DNA from: Lunularia cruciata
Taxonomy: Eukaryota; Streptophyta; Marchantiopsida; Lunulariales; Lunulariaceae
Direction of reading: 5' to 3'
Length of the DNA stretch: 64,000 nucleotides
Assembly: GCA_948567375.1 (NCBI GenBank)
Contig: OX419761.1
Span: forward strand, 36,060,243-36,124,242
In this document: positions 46,789-60,889 of the stretch, piece by piece
How positions within the stretch are numbered: position 1 is the stretch's first letter
How the letters are laid out: the number at the start of each line of letters is the position of its first letter
The notes under the pieces: model-generated
Database searches by the model: none
Told to the model about the DNA's origin: nothing
Seen by the model: only the letters and a program-made list of their open reading frames with translations
Translations under genes and position numbers: made by a program

Positions 46789-49700
46789 GCAGGACGTTCA
46801 TCAAGCAGGACAACCCATGGCCGTGAAGCCAAGGCTATCCACAGTATTCGCGCACTGGCACCCGAGCCACAACTCATCGTCCGGGGTGTGGGACTTGTCT
46901 GTGAAAGTGTTCACAGATCAAGATGTACGTACTATAGAACAGATCCTGTTCAAGTATAGTCGTGACAGGAGAGCAGGATGGAGCTTCCCATATACGTTCT
47001 ATCTAGCCTATCACAAAACGTATGGTTTATTGAGCACATTAGTATCACCGTCGAACAGTGTCTGTCTGATGACACACTCGTTTGGATACAACATCATGCT
47101 TGCTAGTAGAGTGTTGTTAGTTTAAATCGAGATATTGAATACTTGATAAATTAATTTGATGTTTTCAAATCTAATCATTTGTGTGCTTGTGATATTCTTG
47201 CTCATACTTTTTATTTTTTATTTTTTATTTTTTTGGTTGTTGCACTTGTTTTGAGTCTTTAACCGCATAGCCAGGAAAGCAGCAATTGCAGCTTCATTCT
47301 CAAGTAAGAAGGAAATGGTCGTGAAAAGTAGCACTATCCTTGTACAAAGCAAAATAATTAATTCACTATCTCAAAACAAAGAGCCTGCCTGCACACACGA
47401 GGCGAGCCCGTGGGCTTTAACCACTCTTTGGTATTTGGTTTCTCTCAACTTGTGTTGGAAAATACCTTTTAGTTTAGCGGATTCATGATTTTTGAAACCT
47501 TTTTAGTCTTTTTGGCTATTTAAAATCTTGAATTAACATTTTCAGAATTTTGATTAGACAAGTACTAAAAGGTTTGCAAAAATCAAGAAAGATAATTCAA
47601 TGTTTACTTATTCTTGGTTTTTGTGAGTGACTGTTAGTAGAACTCGGATTCTAATATGGTTAACGAAAGGAATTGCCTCAACTTAATATTCTTTTGGCCT
47701 AAGGAAAGGAATTTATCTTTTCCATGACAGCTTTGTTTCTTCTCTTTACGAATTCATTCTCTTTCGAAGTGTATGCAATGGTCATTTGCCTTTCAATTGC
47801 GTTTGTTACAATTTCTTTGTTGTTGTAATGTAAAAGTGGTTGTTTGTCCTTCACACTGTTAAAATTTCTTTGTTTCATGGAACAAAAATTCTCTTCCTCT
47901 ATCAAATCTGATTTCTTCACAATTTTTCTTGTTTCTCGATCAGTATAATGAAATTTCAAACGTGCACATACTTCTATTTTAGCTTGATAAAAATACCAAT
48001 ATTTTTCTGCTATGATAATCTTATTATATCAATAGGAATTTTTTAGTATGATGTGCCTCTTTCACTTTAACTAGACGTTGTAGATCCTCATGTGATAAAT
48101 CAAGAATCTCCCTTGTATGATAAAATTCTACTTTTTTAAATGCTCTTCAATTGATATGTAAAGCCAATCAACTTTGCTTTACATATCAGTTGTTGGGCCG
48201 GGTACATATGTGTACCAATGATAATTCTCTTACCCATCTCCTTCTCATGAAGCTTGATCAAACGTTATGCATACATATGCTTAAGCATTTCATACCCGAG
48301 GTTACTTTGAAGTTACCTCCTCCTCATGGAGCTTAATCAAACTTCATACATATATGTGCTTAAGCATTTCATTCCCAAGGTACTTTGGAGTTCTCTCACT
48401 ATAAGAGCGTGTCCAAGAATTAAAGAAACGTACTCTTAGGCTCTAAAAATGAGAGAGCTTGGGTTGTTTTCGTTCGCGGACTGAACGAGTCTCGCCGACT
48501 TCAGTCCTATTTAACCATCCGGGGTTGGTGGGGTTCAAGTCGAAAGACAGACGAGACTTCTAACTTATAGCAATTCTTTTTTTACACTTTTAACAAAAGC
48601 ATCGTTACTATTTGCTACGTCATTAATGAGACACGTTTTATTTTCAAAAATCACTTCTCTTCTACATTGTAACCTTACCCATATTCAATAAGTTATGTAT
48701 CGTTCCTTATACATCTCATACACAAAAATCACTTTGGTACTTCTCCCGAGTGAAAGTATAGCTACCTTGCCTACACCTTCATTTGATACTTTTGACCATC
48801 TCCCTTTCTAACCTTGTGATTTTCTTTAATTGACTTGAATTTAGAAGGAAAAAATTAAAAACCTCTCTATATGAGATGTCATATGATTGTATGCTCAAAA
48901 ATCAATCCATCAATTGCGCATTGCCTTCTGAAAGCTGCTAGAGGTCAATAAAATAAATGAGATGTTTCTTCACTGAAGTCAATTTCTCCATAACAAGCAA
49001 AATTTCTGTTTGATCTTCTTTTCTTATGGAGTTCTTTGTACTGATTCTAGATTCATAGGCATAGTGCACTAGCTTCCTACAAGAATTATAATTACACTAC
49101 TTGTACACTTTCCCCATTCCTCCTCATTGATCAATATAAGGTTTTTCTTTGCAAGTCTTTGAATTCCTAAAGAATATCCTTAAATTACAATTTCATTCTT
49201 GTTGTACAATTACAATCCTTCATTCTGTTATTCTTTGTAGTTTATCTTTTCTTGAAACCTTTCTTGATAGATTCCTCTTTTATGTAACTTGGTGTAGATC
49301 TTCAAGCAGGAAGTTCATTGGATTTGACTAAATTGTGAAGATTTAATATATTATTTGCCTCTTAAGATCATCTTGTACGAACAAATTTGTCAACTCAGCA
49401 TAGAAATAAGTTTATTTCCTTATGCACAAAACAATAACCAATGGCTGAGATAACTGCTAGATTGTTAATTGTTGGAAGAATTTAATCTTCATTTTTAAAA
49501 TTAAGCAATGATATTTTTGTATTTTCCATTCAAATGTTTAATCTATGTACGATTTATTGATATGGAGTTTCATCATCAGACTATTAATCTTTTCTTTAAG
49601 AAATGCCTTTTTACTAGTAGAGTTTGTCTCATACTTCTTTGGCTGATTCCACTCTCTAGATACGCACACAAAATATTTGAATGTTTAACAATGCGATGAT

Positions 49701-52540
49701 ATTTCTCTCTTTAAACTCTTTGTATTTTCAGTTATCTCAGTTATCTTTCTTTAATCACTATTTCACTATCAAGATGATGATGGTACATTACCAAAAGAGC
49801 TCTCTCTCTCTCCAATACTTAAATTTATCTAACTCATTGAATTCTAGGAAGTACAATTTGTCTTGCGTCTTATATATTATTTTGAAATCTTCTTTAAGTA
49901 CAGTATCTAAGGCTTTTATATAAGCGTTCCAAGCTTTGCTACTTGTCTTTCATATTGTAGATTATTTTGAAAGTCTCGTTAAGTATAGTATCTAAGTTTT
50001 ACTCATAAACTGTGTTGCTCTATTCCTTTCTCTCTCTTCTCTGCTCCGATACCATGATACAAGAGACATCTACAAGAGACATATAGAGAACAATAAAAAT
50101 GAATTCTTTGTTTGAATTGACAATGTAGTATTTATCATAATTCTAAAGTGTGTTGTTTCAGCTCCACATTTAACTGACGAGGCGAGTCATGAACTCTTCT
50201 CTTCTCTCATCTAAGGAACTAACATACACTCCATTCTCTTATTGTATACATGTCACTTTCTCGTGACCTATGGCTTTATTCTCTTATTGCATACATATCA
50301 CTCTCCTATGAATTAAAAGTACAAATCCAAATCTATACATCTTTATTTTCCAGCGAACTATAGATACCCTCTCATTAATATGTTTTTCTTCTTTGGTATT
50401 CGAGTTACCTGATAACCAACTTAATTTGTATTCTAACATGTGTATTAAGAAAGTGTATAATATCATATCGAGCCTCGCTCGTCTTCCCCCGTTTCTTGGC
50501 ACGGCTACTCTTAGGGTCTTTAATTTACAATTTGATCGTGATATCTACGCGAGTCTTTCCTGTTCGTTTTCATGTGCATTAACGGTTTCATTGCAGGTTT
50601 TTATCTTCGGTTCATCTCTCACGCTTACTTCTCTTTCGATCTATAGTGTTACTCCGCATTTCCATTCCATTCCTCTCCATGCGTCGTTGATTACCCCTTT
50701 CGGTTTACATACGTTGTTTAACAAGTTTGTGTACAGCTCTTTTAGCTTCGGATCAACTTTTAATGTCGTTGTTTTGTTTTGTTTTTTTGCTTTTCTGTTC
50801 GGCACTTTACATTTCATTTACTTTCCGCATGTTCCTTTCACTTATTTAATGTTTATTCAATTATTTCTTTGCAATTATCCATATATAATTTCCATGCACA
50901 TATGCACTTTTGATTCGATCGTGATTCCCTCATTTTTTGAATGGTTTCTATTCTCATTTCCCAATATATTTTATAACCTCGCATATTGCACTTACCAACG
51001 ATTCGGTTCCGAGCAATCGGCCCCTTCAAGAGTTCAAATTTGTGCATACGTACGAAGGTTGGCTTCTGCCCCACTTAATCGACGTGATGGACGTAAGTTC
51101 CTTCACCTTGTACAGCATCCACAGGAGCATTTCCGCAGTGCGTACTTGCACGTTTCAAACTAATCTGTAGTACGCGTTTACTCTGCATGTTCGCCTATTC
51201 TACGGTAATCGACATATCCATGGAGGATGCTTTTGAGACCTTTCAGTCACCAATGAAACTCGGTGCTTTACATTTCAAGCTCATCTTCGTGCCCTTCGTG
51301 ACTGTAGTGACAGTAAGGTTCCTGTAGACCTTATCTGATGAAGCAAGGCGGGCATAGTGTCAATGAGTTTTATTGGGGGAAAGTCGTTATTAGTAAGCAA
51401 GCAATACTATCCATTCAGGTGCATCACAATGAGTTTTAACGATTCGGCTGGGCTATTGCATCTCAGTTAGTAATGTGCTTGGTCTAAGCGCTTGCGAATC
51501 TATCGTGAATTACGTGATATGGGCAAAATCGAGGTTCTGTTCTATCATTCTTTACTCTCCCAGTGTGCCCTTACTCCACTCTCTCAACAACGGCTCGTCC
51601 TGAGAGTAGCTCGAAAGTGAGAAAACTCTAGTACAAGTAGTATATAAATTCCGAGATCATCACGTTCTTCGTTTCCTTTCCTTACTGCTGTTACGCAAAA
51701 GAACGAAGAAATTTTAACTTTCCATGGGTGGACCTTCGAGGGAAGTAAGTCTTATAAATCCAAATGATACAGTCAAATTCAGCCACAATTGCAAAAATCG
51801 TCGCATTCCTGGTTATCTAAGAACCTTGAAACTGTTTCTGAGCTTAACGCTGTGAGGAGATCTTCTGTAGTCTTTAATTGATGGAGATGAGAGCGAGAAG
51901 TAAGTCCCATATCACTCAATTCTACACTCCAAGTCAGCCATAGAAATCGTCGTATCTCCTTGCTGTGTTAAAAGCTGAAAAGTCGAGACAATGTACGGTC
52001 ACTGGTACCCCAGCTTGGATTGACAGCTGAACTGGATAAGATTGCTATCTCCAGCTAACAAAATGTTTACAAGAACTTGTGCTAATCAAATAGTATGCAA
52101 ACTAGTCAGTAACCTGTTCTGATCAGTATTACATGGACATGAATTCGATTTGCTCTGAGGTCTCGTCAAGGCTCACTCTCAGGCTGAAATCCACATTCTG
52201 CAGACATTGACGAGACCATCAAGCAAAATCATGTTACGTGATTTGGCAAGGGCCCACAGGCAGTATTCCACAAGCGACTAACTATACCAACACAGATCTC
52301 ATAGATATGACGCGCAGAATTTGAGGCTAGAAGATCACAACAGTACTGGAGCAGGTTGGGACCTGTTTCTTATTGCATCTAGATGATCGCAATTATCTTA
52401 TTCCACAACCCTGGCGAATGAGATGATATGCATTATATGAAATGCCACGCTTATATAACTTTCCAATATTACATTTCAACATTACAATACTGGCATCTGA
52501 CCTGTGCTGGCCAAAAGGTTACGTTTATTTCAAGGCACAT
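46789..52540. other. AT-rich intergenic region with no confirmed gene
   Basis: An open stretch of 102 codons at 46817-47125 and one of 256 codons at 50393-51163 (T-rich, hydrophobic, poly-Phe/Leu/Ser composition) are the only sizeable ones. The latter looks like a consequence of T-rich sequence. Neither resembles a known protein. A hairpin with 16-bp arms (one mismatch) and an 11-base loop lies at 48149-48191. Confidence 0.45.
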
Positions 52541-53057
52541 GTTGTCTCTAAAGTTACAATACTCAAGTTGACTCTGTGCGAAACTTATAGCTTCAGTTAA
52601 TATGCTGAAATCCTTGGGACACTCGAGCACTTAAGCTTACAGGTGCCTCGGAAGAATGTTGAATCCCGTAGAAACTCTGGCCACGCATAATACCTAGAAT
52701 ACTGTAGAATTCTATTCTACTCTACTGGTAGCTTTTCAGCCTCTCGAGCATTGCCTAATATTCACTTCACAAATGAAGTTGACATAATGGAGAATGAGAC
52801 ATGTTGGGATGAAGTACTGATTTACAATCTACTGAAGTAAGGTAGGTCACCCCTGCGAAAGAGATTCCTATGAGCTGTATTCTACCCATTTCGTCAGACG
52901 GTTTTGAGCTCGCCGGAATTCCTGACTCTGGCTTAAATGTACAAGACCGCGTATGAATTTAAGAATTCTCCTATCTAGTCTAATTTGATGGATCGAGATC
53001 CGGTGAAAGAATATATGCTTACTAATTTAACGGATCTTTCTGGTGAAGGACTAAAAC

Positions 53058-53825
53058 TTAGTTGACAGAGTTGCACTGTGTGCGGACCTCTCCATTGGTG
53101 GAGGTAAGCACGCCCATTTTGCTCGTCTTGGTCATGGCAACAGTGAATTCGCCGCTGAAGTGGGAACTAGCTCTTTTCATAGCCTGCACGATCCGTTTAC
53201 CTTCCGTCGTTCTCCTCAAAGTATCGTCGGATTTGAACAGAACCTTGCCCCGAAGAACATTGGAAAAGAAATTAATATTCCAGGAGTCAACGGACTTGCT
53301 CTGATCCATCTTCATCTTGGTGGGGGAGTCACCGAACTTGCATTGCCTCTTCAAAGATGCTGCGAGTGTAGCCCCGATGGATGGGTCAGTTGGTATGGTA
53401 CTGGAGAAGTTGTAGACGCGGGATTGAAAATTCCTGCATTGCGCGAAACCAACTGTGTGGGAACCAGCACACGTACGGTATATAAGACACATTTGATCTA
53501 GAATTAGATATCAGCTGCCAGGGGACAAAGAGCAAAACTTCCCAATTTCTATCAAGCTGAACGGCGAATCCTGGTCATGCCAACAGCGAATATCTGCCCC
53601 ATGATTAGTTTTTATTTCTGTAGCTGTGAAGAAGGCTGCGGACTAATCACGCACCTGAAAGTACAACCATCTCACGAGGAGTGAAACCCTTCTAGAGAAC
53701 ATGGAGGCTAGTGTCTGGAAGTCAGCAAACGGCGGAGGCAGGTCGTTGTTGGCTTCATTTGCAGATGAACTGAACCCATCTAGTCGGCTCAACGGAACAG
53801 CCCAGTTCATTCCTCCGGATCCGAA
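53058..53825 (-). pseudogene. Class III peroxidase pseudogene (exons 3-4 only)
   Basis: Homologue of the intact neighbour, reduced to its last two exons: exon 3 equivalent 53655-53825 and exon 4 equivalent 53058-53464. Exon 4 has the same 407-bp length as the functional copy and is open. It carries the proximal-histidine motif GSHTVGF and ends RTQCNSVN. Three lesions argue for death. Exons 1-2, with the signal peptide and distal heme site, are gone. Exon 3 is 171 instead of 172 bp, with a one-base loss in the FSKKGF-equivalent segment that shifts frame. The splice acceptor before exon 4 reads CTG rather than CAG. The long open exon suggests fairly recent loss. Confidence 0.88.
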
Positions 53826-55575
53826 CTGCGACGTATGATTGAGATTTGTATAAGCGAAATCAGAAACAACATTATATCATAGTGAAGACAAGTGAGGTAT
53901 TGCTGGTGAAGACAAGTGAGGTAGCTCTTGATTGGCAAGGGCGCTCATGGATCTAGAACATCTTGATCCAAGAGAATTTGTAGACACGAAAGTTGAAAAC
54001 AGTACGAGAAGATCATATTCGAAACAGAGAGCCTAAACATTCTGGCATCTTATCAGATAAGTATACTTACTATCTACAAATCGGCGAGGAAATTCTGGAT
54101 CGGCTCACATATCCCCTATCTCAAGCTGACTTTCGAGAAGGCAGACCTGGAGAGGTGATGGACATTCCGTCAACGCCTGATACCTCTTATACAACGCTCA
54201 GTTAGCTTTGAAGTCGGTGTGCTTCGGTCACTGCTACAGTAGAATCAGTACTGTGTATCAGAGGCTTTCTCTATGTGTCCATGATCATATGGCATCGCCG
54301 CCAACGAAGCCTGTGGGATGGGACTTGATGCAACACTGCTTACCGATGGTGGTCCTTCCCTCTTTTGAGATTACGATCATCATCGAGCTCAGTTCAGCAC
54401 ATCAAGCTTACCATAAAGCTCTGCTCAGAGCGATTAGTCCACACCCATGAAACAAAATTCTCGTCGTCCATGTTCCAAGTCCTGATATGGATTGTTCGCC
54501 ACGCTTGTGCACTCCAAAATTATTGCAGTTCAAATTTTTCAAAAAGTTAGATTTTTTTATTAACATGTACTAAACGCTCACAAACGTAAGCAATAAGATG
54601 ATTACATCAAGGAGGTGAACTATCCAGCCCCAGTTTGATTCACCAAACTGAGTTTGACTAACCATTTGAGATAGATGGTCTTATTCAGTCTCATCGCATA
54701 GTTGGATATGACATTCAATAAACTACGCATGCCAATCATATGTAAAGCGATGGACGCGTCTGAACTGTAAATAAAAACGCCCGGGTTGAAACTGCAAAAA
54801 TATATTTTATATAGCTTTCATAATCAGATACTTAACCTAGAAGTCAAGAATATCACAACTATGGTTCAAGTTGACGAAGAATATGAAGTGGATCTTTCAA
54901 TTCAAATCTTTAGTTGTCGTGATCTCTACCTAGTTACAGATTACACATATCCCGCGTAGAGGTGAGAATATATTACACTAACAGACAGAAAAAAGTTTAA
55001 AATCCCGAATGTGATCCGTATAGTAATAACCTACGTTTTAACCGGGCGATTCAAGAATACATCGACATCCGACATGTATGGAAACAAAATGTTTACATTT
55101 ATTGCACTGCTGATATGATAATAGAGATTGCAGTGTAATGGATAACAAGTTTGACCCTACTCTAAATTCTAAGCTGAATCCATTAGTTAATGATTGAAAT
55201 CTTCGAGACCCTGGAGGGCTTAAGCTGAGGGATGGCTCATAGGAAAGCCCGATCGGAAATAAGAGGGCACTTCTAGCCACGCTGAGTAGCTACGTAGAAA
55301 TCTTTTCTACATTAGCCAGTCAGTTCTCTCGAGCAATGAGGTTAAATTGATGTTGACATGATTGATAAAGGGGACGAGCTGGGATGAAACGCTATCTATG
55401 GTAAACTAAGCTAGTTAATTATTCCCTGTGACTACGATCCCAATAAATTTAAACTCATCTACGGGTTTTGAGGTCGCTGGAAGTCATGACTCCTGGCTAA
55501 AAGCTGAAACACCCATAAATGAATCTAAGATGTTCTGATTAGTGTGAGTGAAACTGTGAGATGATCGAATGGAAC

Positions 55576-57029
55576 CTAGTTGACGAGGTTGCACTGGGTG
55601 CGGATCTCTCCGCTGGTGCCGGTTAGCACGCCCAGCTTGCTCATCTTGTTCATGGCAGCAGCGAATTCGCCGTTGAAGGGGGAACCACCTCTATTCATAG
55701 CATTCACGATCTTGCTACCTTCAGAAGTTCTCTTTAGCGCGTCGTCGGACTGGAACAGAACCTTGCCGCGGAGAACATTGGAGTAGTAGTTGATATTCCA
55801 GGTGTCAACACTGGTGCTCTGGTCCATCTTGATCGTGGTGGTGGTGTCACCGAACTGGCATTGCCTCTTCAGAGAAGCTGCAAAAGTAGCTTCGATAGAT
55901 GGGTCAGTTGGCGTGGTGCTGGAGAAGTTGTAGAGACGAGTCTGGAAGTTCCTGCAGTGAGCAAAACCAGTGGTGTGGGAACCTGCACATATGCAGCAGA
56001 TATGACAGACTTAGTCACAACGTTCATGTCAACTAGCACGGCCTCATAATGAAGCAGCAGGTTTAGAGTACCTCAAGGTAGAGGATTTAGGCTGTGGATG
56101 TGTTTGAAATTTTATCACATATTACCTGAAAGGACAATCATCTCACGATTGTTGAAACCCTTTTTAGAGAACATGGAGGAGAGGGTCTGGAAGTTAGCGA
56201 ATGGGGGTGGCAAATCGCTGTTAGCTTCGCTGGCAAATGAGGAGAACCCATCACGTCGGCCTAGTGGAACAGCCCAAGTCATTCCTCCGGTTCCGAACTG
56301 CAGAACACAAGCGAAATCAGAGGCTTATTTATAAGTTTATGGTGAAATAGATTATCACAAGTGGAAATTTTCGAGGCAGCTTTAAAGGAGAACAACAGTA
56401 GAAATTGGAAACATTAGAAGCCTGACGATTTCAATCCCTCGCTAGCTACTTCCATTCGGTTTCTTGCAAGAAGTGTCAATTACCGCAACCATGGCGTCAC
56501 GGGCAGCTAGAGCGAGTATGTCTGAGCAGGATACGGTGCTTGGGCATAAAGCCTCCAACTGGGTCTTGATATCATCAATGACTTCGAATCCTCTCAGGGA
56601 ATCAACGTTTCCTGCAGCAAACTTTTCACCATTGGCGCCGTCCAGGAGTACAGAACCTTCGCATCCCTTCAATATAAATTACAGTTCGTTGGTGTCTCTT
56701 ACACAAGCTCGCTCTTTAAGTTTATGCATTACGAACGTTAATTTCAGACTGATACTTATTTTAACACCAAAGAGAACATATATCCCTCCGGATGTGTATC
56801 GGAATAGCAGAAGTTTGACAAATACCCGAACGAAGCAGTCGTGGAAGTGCAGACGAAGGAGAGCAGGGCCCAAAGTCCTGTCCTTCGCGACCCACGATCT
56901 GGCAATCTCAGCAACTTTGGCTGTTGCACTCGGACATGAGGAATTATAGAAAGTGTCACTCAATTGAGCGCTAGCGGTGGCTGCGATTGCAGCAAAGACC
57001 ATAAAAGCGAGAAAGCTTCGTGTTGCCAT
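55576..57029 (-). CDS. Class III (plant secretory) peroxidase, four exons
   Basis: Coding exons on the minus strand: 57029-56826, 56666-56484, 56297-56126 and 55982-55576. All introns are GT-AG and the joined length is 966 bp (321 residues plus TAG). Residues 1-21 form a signal peptide (ending ATASA), and the mature chain begins Gln-Leu. The distal heme site RLHFHDCF is near residue 60. It is followed by [10 protein letters not shown], where most family members have GCDGS. Then come [22 protein letters not shown] and the proximal-histidine motif LSGSHTTGF. C-terminal domain residues include [10 protein letters not shown] and FNGEFAAAM, then RTQCNLVN. Length and layout are typical of class III peroxidases, which use H2O2 to oxidise phenolics in the cell wall or vacuole. 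Physiological substrate unknown. Confidence 0.93.
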
Positions 57030-57114
57030 GTTGAACAACTTCAGAGCGCGGTACGTACTGAAACACATCACATAAATCAATACGAGATTCAGAGTCAAGC
57101 ACAGACATCCAGTC

Positions 57115-57124
57115 AATATATAGG
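57115..57124 (-). promoter_or_regulatory. TATA box of the peroxidase gene
   Basis: CCTATATATT on the minus strand, about 90 bp upstream of the start codon at 57029. Position and sequence fit a plant core promoter. The equivalent segment is deleted in the left-hand pseudogene unit. Confidence 0.6.
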
Positions 57125-57790
57125 CGTTGTATCAAGTCATCAGTCAATCATCAGCTACGTCATGACTGCAAACCTAGCGACTAGTCGGTAAGCTCCGAAT
57201 TGTAAAACATCTCGATTCAATTGCATTCTGACATACTAATGACGTAACAACAGAAAACTACACTCCAAATAAAGAGCCCAACCATTCTGGCCAGCTATCT
57301 ACAACGAGTATGCTTACTGTCTAGAATTCGGAAAATGTAAATCCTCTCTCAGATCTTCCTCTGTCTAGAATTCGGAAAACGTAAATCCTCTCTCAGATCT
57401 TCCTCTCTCAAGCTGACGTTTGAGATGGTAGACCTGAAGAGTTGATCGATTTTCGTCAATGCAAGGATACATTATATACAAGGCTGAAGTCGGATTCCTT
57501 ACGCCGGGGAAACAGCAAACTGCCGACTGTGCAGCTGGTAATTTCCTTGTGTCTTCGTGATCCCATACCTTCGCCGCCAGTTAAGGCTATTCAGTGGGAG
57601 TTGATGCAACACTGCTTACCAGATTGCGGCTATTCCAGTTCAGATTCCCTTTTCCATCAGACTTGTCAAGTTTACCTTGGATCTCTTGTGCGCAAAACTG
57701 ATCATGATCTGGTGCTGTACGAATGAGTCTCTTTGTGGGCCACAGCAGTCCGTCCATGCCTGGGAGCTCACAATTCTAAACCTGCAATCT

Positions 57791-60780
57791 GAATTTGAAG
57801 GCTTTGAGTTTCCAACTATAGGCTGTATCAATGTCACTATTTGCTTGACAATTTCTTAACATGTGGATCCAGATACCCATTCCCAACGTGTGTTTGTAGA
57901 AGGGTGTAGGACTACAAGCTCGACCTCTGGACAGGAGAAAGGATGCACGTAAGTAGTGCACACAGAGAAAGGTTTGTTTAGAGTGTGATCTGTCGTCATC
58001 TACTTGGGAACGTGCAGTAACAGTGGAATAGAAGAGAATTCTGGCCTAGAGCAATGATGGACCAAGTCTCTTCCAGCTTTAGGTATTTTTCTTTTTTCTT
58101 TTTTAATGTCCCTCCATATATACAGCATATGTCATTCAATCAAAAGCCAAAATATATGTGTTATCTTGAGGCTTGTCAGTTTATTCTTTCTGATGAACAT
58201 GGTGATCGTATTTTACTTCACCTTGAACAGTGAAGTCCTGATAATAATCAGTGCTAAGAACGTGGTGACAAAATTCAATTCTTTCTCAAAGTTGAAAGAG
58301 GGTATGTTTATATTTGAAGTGGTTTCAAAGTCAGAGATTACTGATTAAAATCCTCTTTTGTAGTCATGCTAATGTGGTGAGCTGCTTGGTGAAAATATAT
58401 CAATTGTTTAAGAGAAAAGCCTGGTTAGGTGTTTCATATTGTAGTTATGTATGTATAGTCTAATGTGTGATTCTCATGCAGATTAGACCAGAGACTGTGA
58501 CTGCTGGCCAGAGAATATTCTCCTCTCTCTCCCCCTTAAGGAAGAGGAAGGGAACCTTTGTGGTTCTTTGGTGGTCTTGAAGCAACTTTATAAACTATAT
58601 AATTTCGGATTTAGAAGACGGTTTGAATTAAAAGTAATTAGAAAATCATTCCCTACTGAAACATAAAGCAGCATTAAAAATACAGTCGATAATTTAACGG
58701 TAATGATTGCATCTACAACCATACCGATGTGTATATACACAACCCTCTTAATAAGTTATTCTACTTTAGGTTGTTAGAAATTAGAATTTTTTTCTTTGAA
58801 TAGTACCCAGTGAAAACTCCAATCAAGCAAGAAATAGTGTTAATAGATAGGTCTGAGAACGTATAACTACCCTTAAATGAACATATAAAGTAAAATGGTG
58901 CCATGATAGAAGTATACTATATTTAGAAGATATTAAGATAATAAGGTCATGAGCTTAGAGGACGTTACCAGCGGATAACATATTACGTATATGAAGGGTG
59001 ATTGATCTTTCATAGGTATGTTTTGTCATGTTTAAAAATTATGATGATTTTGTTATATCTTTTATCTTGGTGGCAGTTTAAAATATAATTTATTTTTTAG
59101 AAATTAGATAATGTAAATCAATAACAAATATTACTATAATAAATTAAACTATCATATTTCTCATTGAAATTATTAATGATCAAATCTATTTATGCCAGTG
59201 AAGTAAATGTTGTCAAGATTACAGTTATTAAAGATTAGGAATACATTAAATATATTTAATAATTTTTATTCCTTTACTTATAAAAGTGTGTTCATTTTTC
59301 TCATGTAAATATATGATGTAATTTTTAAAAGGCTATATTTTTCAATTGCTTAGGTCAAAAATTAAAACTGTATCGTTCTCAATAAACTACAACTAGTACC
59401 ATCTTAGTGAAAGTATTATTTCAGTTCATAAATATATACTCATATAAAATGTATTCAGTTCTAAGATATAATTTTGGATGTACATATAAGCATGCATTGA
59501 ATAAAGCTAAGATTAAGACACTCCTATTCAATTTGCAAGCGTGGCCAGAGTTAGGGTATGAATATGTGCTTTCTCAATATACTTTTCCCAAAAATATCAA
59601 TATAACATATAATTACAATCATAATCATAATTTTGTATCAATTTGGTCTAGAAATGTAAGAAAAAATGAAAATTTCAAGAGGATGATTGCTATAGTCAAG
59701 TATGCACTCTCTGCAGATCCGACCTAAAAAAAATGGACAGAGAAGAAAAAGATTTCTTTGAAGATAATAAACATTCACACATTTTTTTAAGATTTCTAAA
59801 GATGAATCAAATATATCACTGGGAAATTTGACAAGATGGCATGAGAATAATTCAAAAATAAAAACTTTGTATGAGTTAATTTACCACTTCAAAATAAAGA
59901 TACTTCCAGATACTTTGAAGACGTTTGGTAATTTTTTGTATCCATTTGTAATCTATATAAATTACAAATGGATATTATTTTCAAGAATGAATATCACAGA
60001 AATCACTTATCAAAATGAAGAGATTATAATATATTCTAAGCTCACATGCAATATAAGGAGAAACGATAGCAAGTGTTTGTTTTTAGTTTCTTGTTATCAT
60101 GATCATCAACAATATGAATATGATTGTTATAAACCAAAAAGAATTACAATTTCATGGATACTTCAATTAAAAAATCCGAATGAGAATTTTATTGTCACTA
60201 TGTTTAGCATTTTAATAATATTTTCAATCTTAAGAACATCTGTATCATTGTTTCTTCATTAACAGTGATTCATGTATTTTTCTATAAACTTATTGGAAAG
60301 TAACTTATAATAGTGGGTAAAAATTTGTAATTTTATATGAGGAAAATTAAAGAATAAGAATAAGTTATCTCTTTCTTTAGATTTCTAAAATATATTATGT
60401 TCAAGTATCTTTGTGGAAATGAAAAGAGTTTACTTCCTTATTACTTCAAGATTTACTCTAAGATGAAATGAAATTTCTTATTAAATGCAATTTCCCATGA
60501 AATTTATTTTGTAGTGAAATTTTCCATACATAGACTCAGTAGTAGTTGCTCATTAAGCTGCATGGTGAATGCAAGGAAGATAATTGATACCTTGGTTTTC
60601 AACTTTATGATCAACTCAAAAATGGTTCTAGTTGGATTAATTAATGTGCACAAATGTAAATGAAGTTATAAGGACCCTTTGGATTTCAAACAAGCACATA
60701 TATCTTAGAACGAACACGAAAAAAGCAAACAAAAAAGTCGCAAAAAAGTCGACGATTGCCTAGAGGAACCGAGTTTCCAC
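57791..60780. other. AT-rich intergenic region
   Basis: Two open stretches (59407-59727, 106 codons; 59828-60262, 144 codons) are rich in Ile, Asn, Lys and Tyr and follow base composition. I recognise no protein. A perfect 12-bp-arm hairpin (TCCATTTGTAAT / ATTACAAATGGA) lies at about 59940-59971. Confidence 0.45.
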
Positions 60781-60889
60781 TGAATATAAATATGAGCTAT
60801 CACAACACTCCGGTGGAGAGGAAGGCCAGAAGATAGAAGATGAGCGCTTTCATCGTTGCCTCCGGATTCAGCAGTAGTACTGAGCTCAC

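Larger units (their letters stand above)
52540..57790 (-). repeat. Tandem segmental duplication of a peroxidase locus
   Basis: Two direct units, about 52540-54500 and about 55080-57790. Homology covers the 3' flank (GAAATC-TTCGAGACCCTGGAGG-like segment near 55197 and near 52610), the last two exons, and the 5' flank. Examples in the 5' flank are GAGCC(C)AACCATTCTGGC near 54030 and 57280, and TTGATGCAACACTGCTTACC near 54327 and 57601. The left unit lacks the equivalent of about 56400-57200, which holds exons 1-2 and the promoter. Confidence 0.85.

Noticed and set aside
46160-46826. Short overlapping open frames in the 210-bp array (e.g. 46160-46384, 46512-46826)
   Set aside because: Frames differ between units and are by-products of the tandem repeat.
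48149-48191. Hairpin as a microRNA precursor
   Set aside because: Arms of only 16 bp with an 11-base loop are too short for a plant miRNA precursor.
50393-51163. 256-codon open stretch
   Set aside because: Strongly T-rich, giving a Phe/Leu/Ser-rich chain without family motifs. No promoter, splice or homology support. Likely a composition effect, so not called as a gene.
59828-60262. 144-codon open stretch with Ile/Asn/Lys/Tyr-rich product
   Set aside because: Follows the local AT composition. No recognisable domain or supporting signals.
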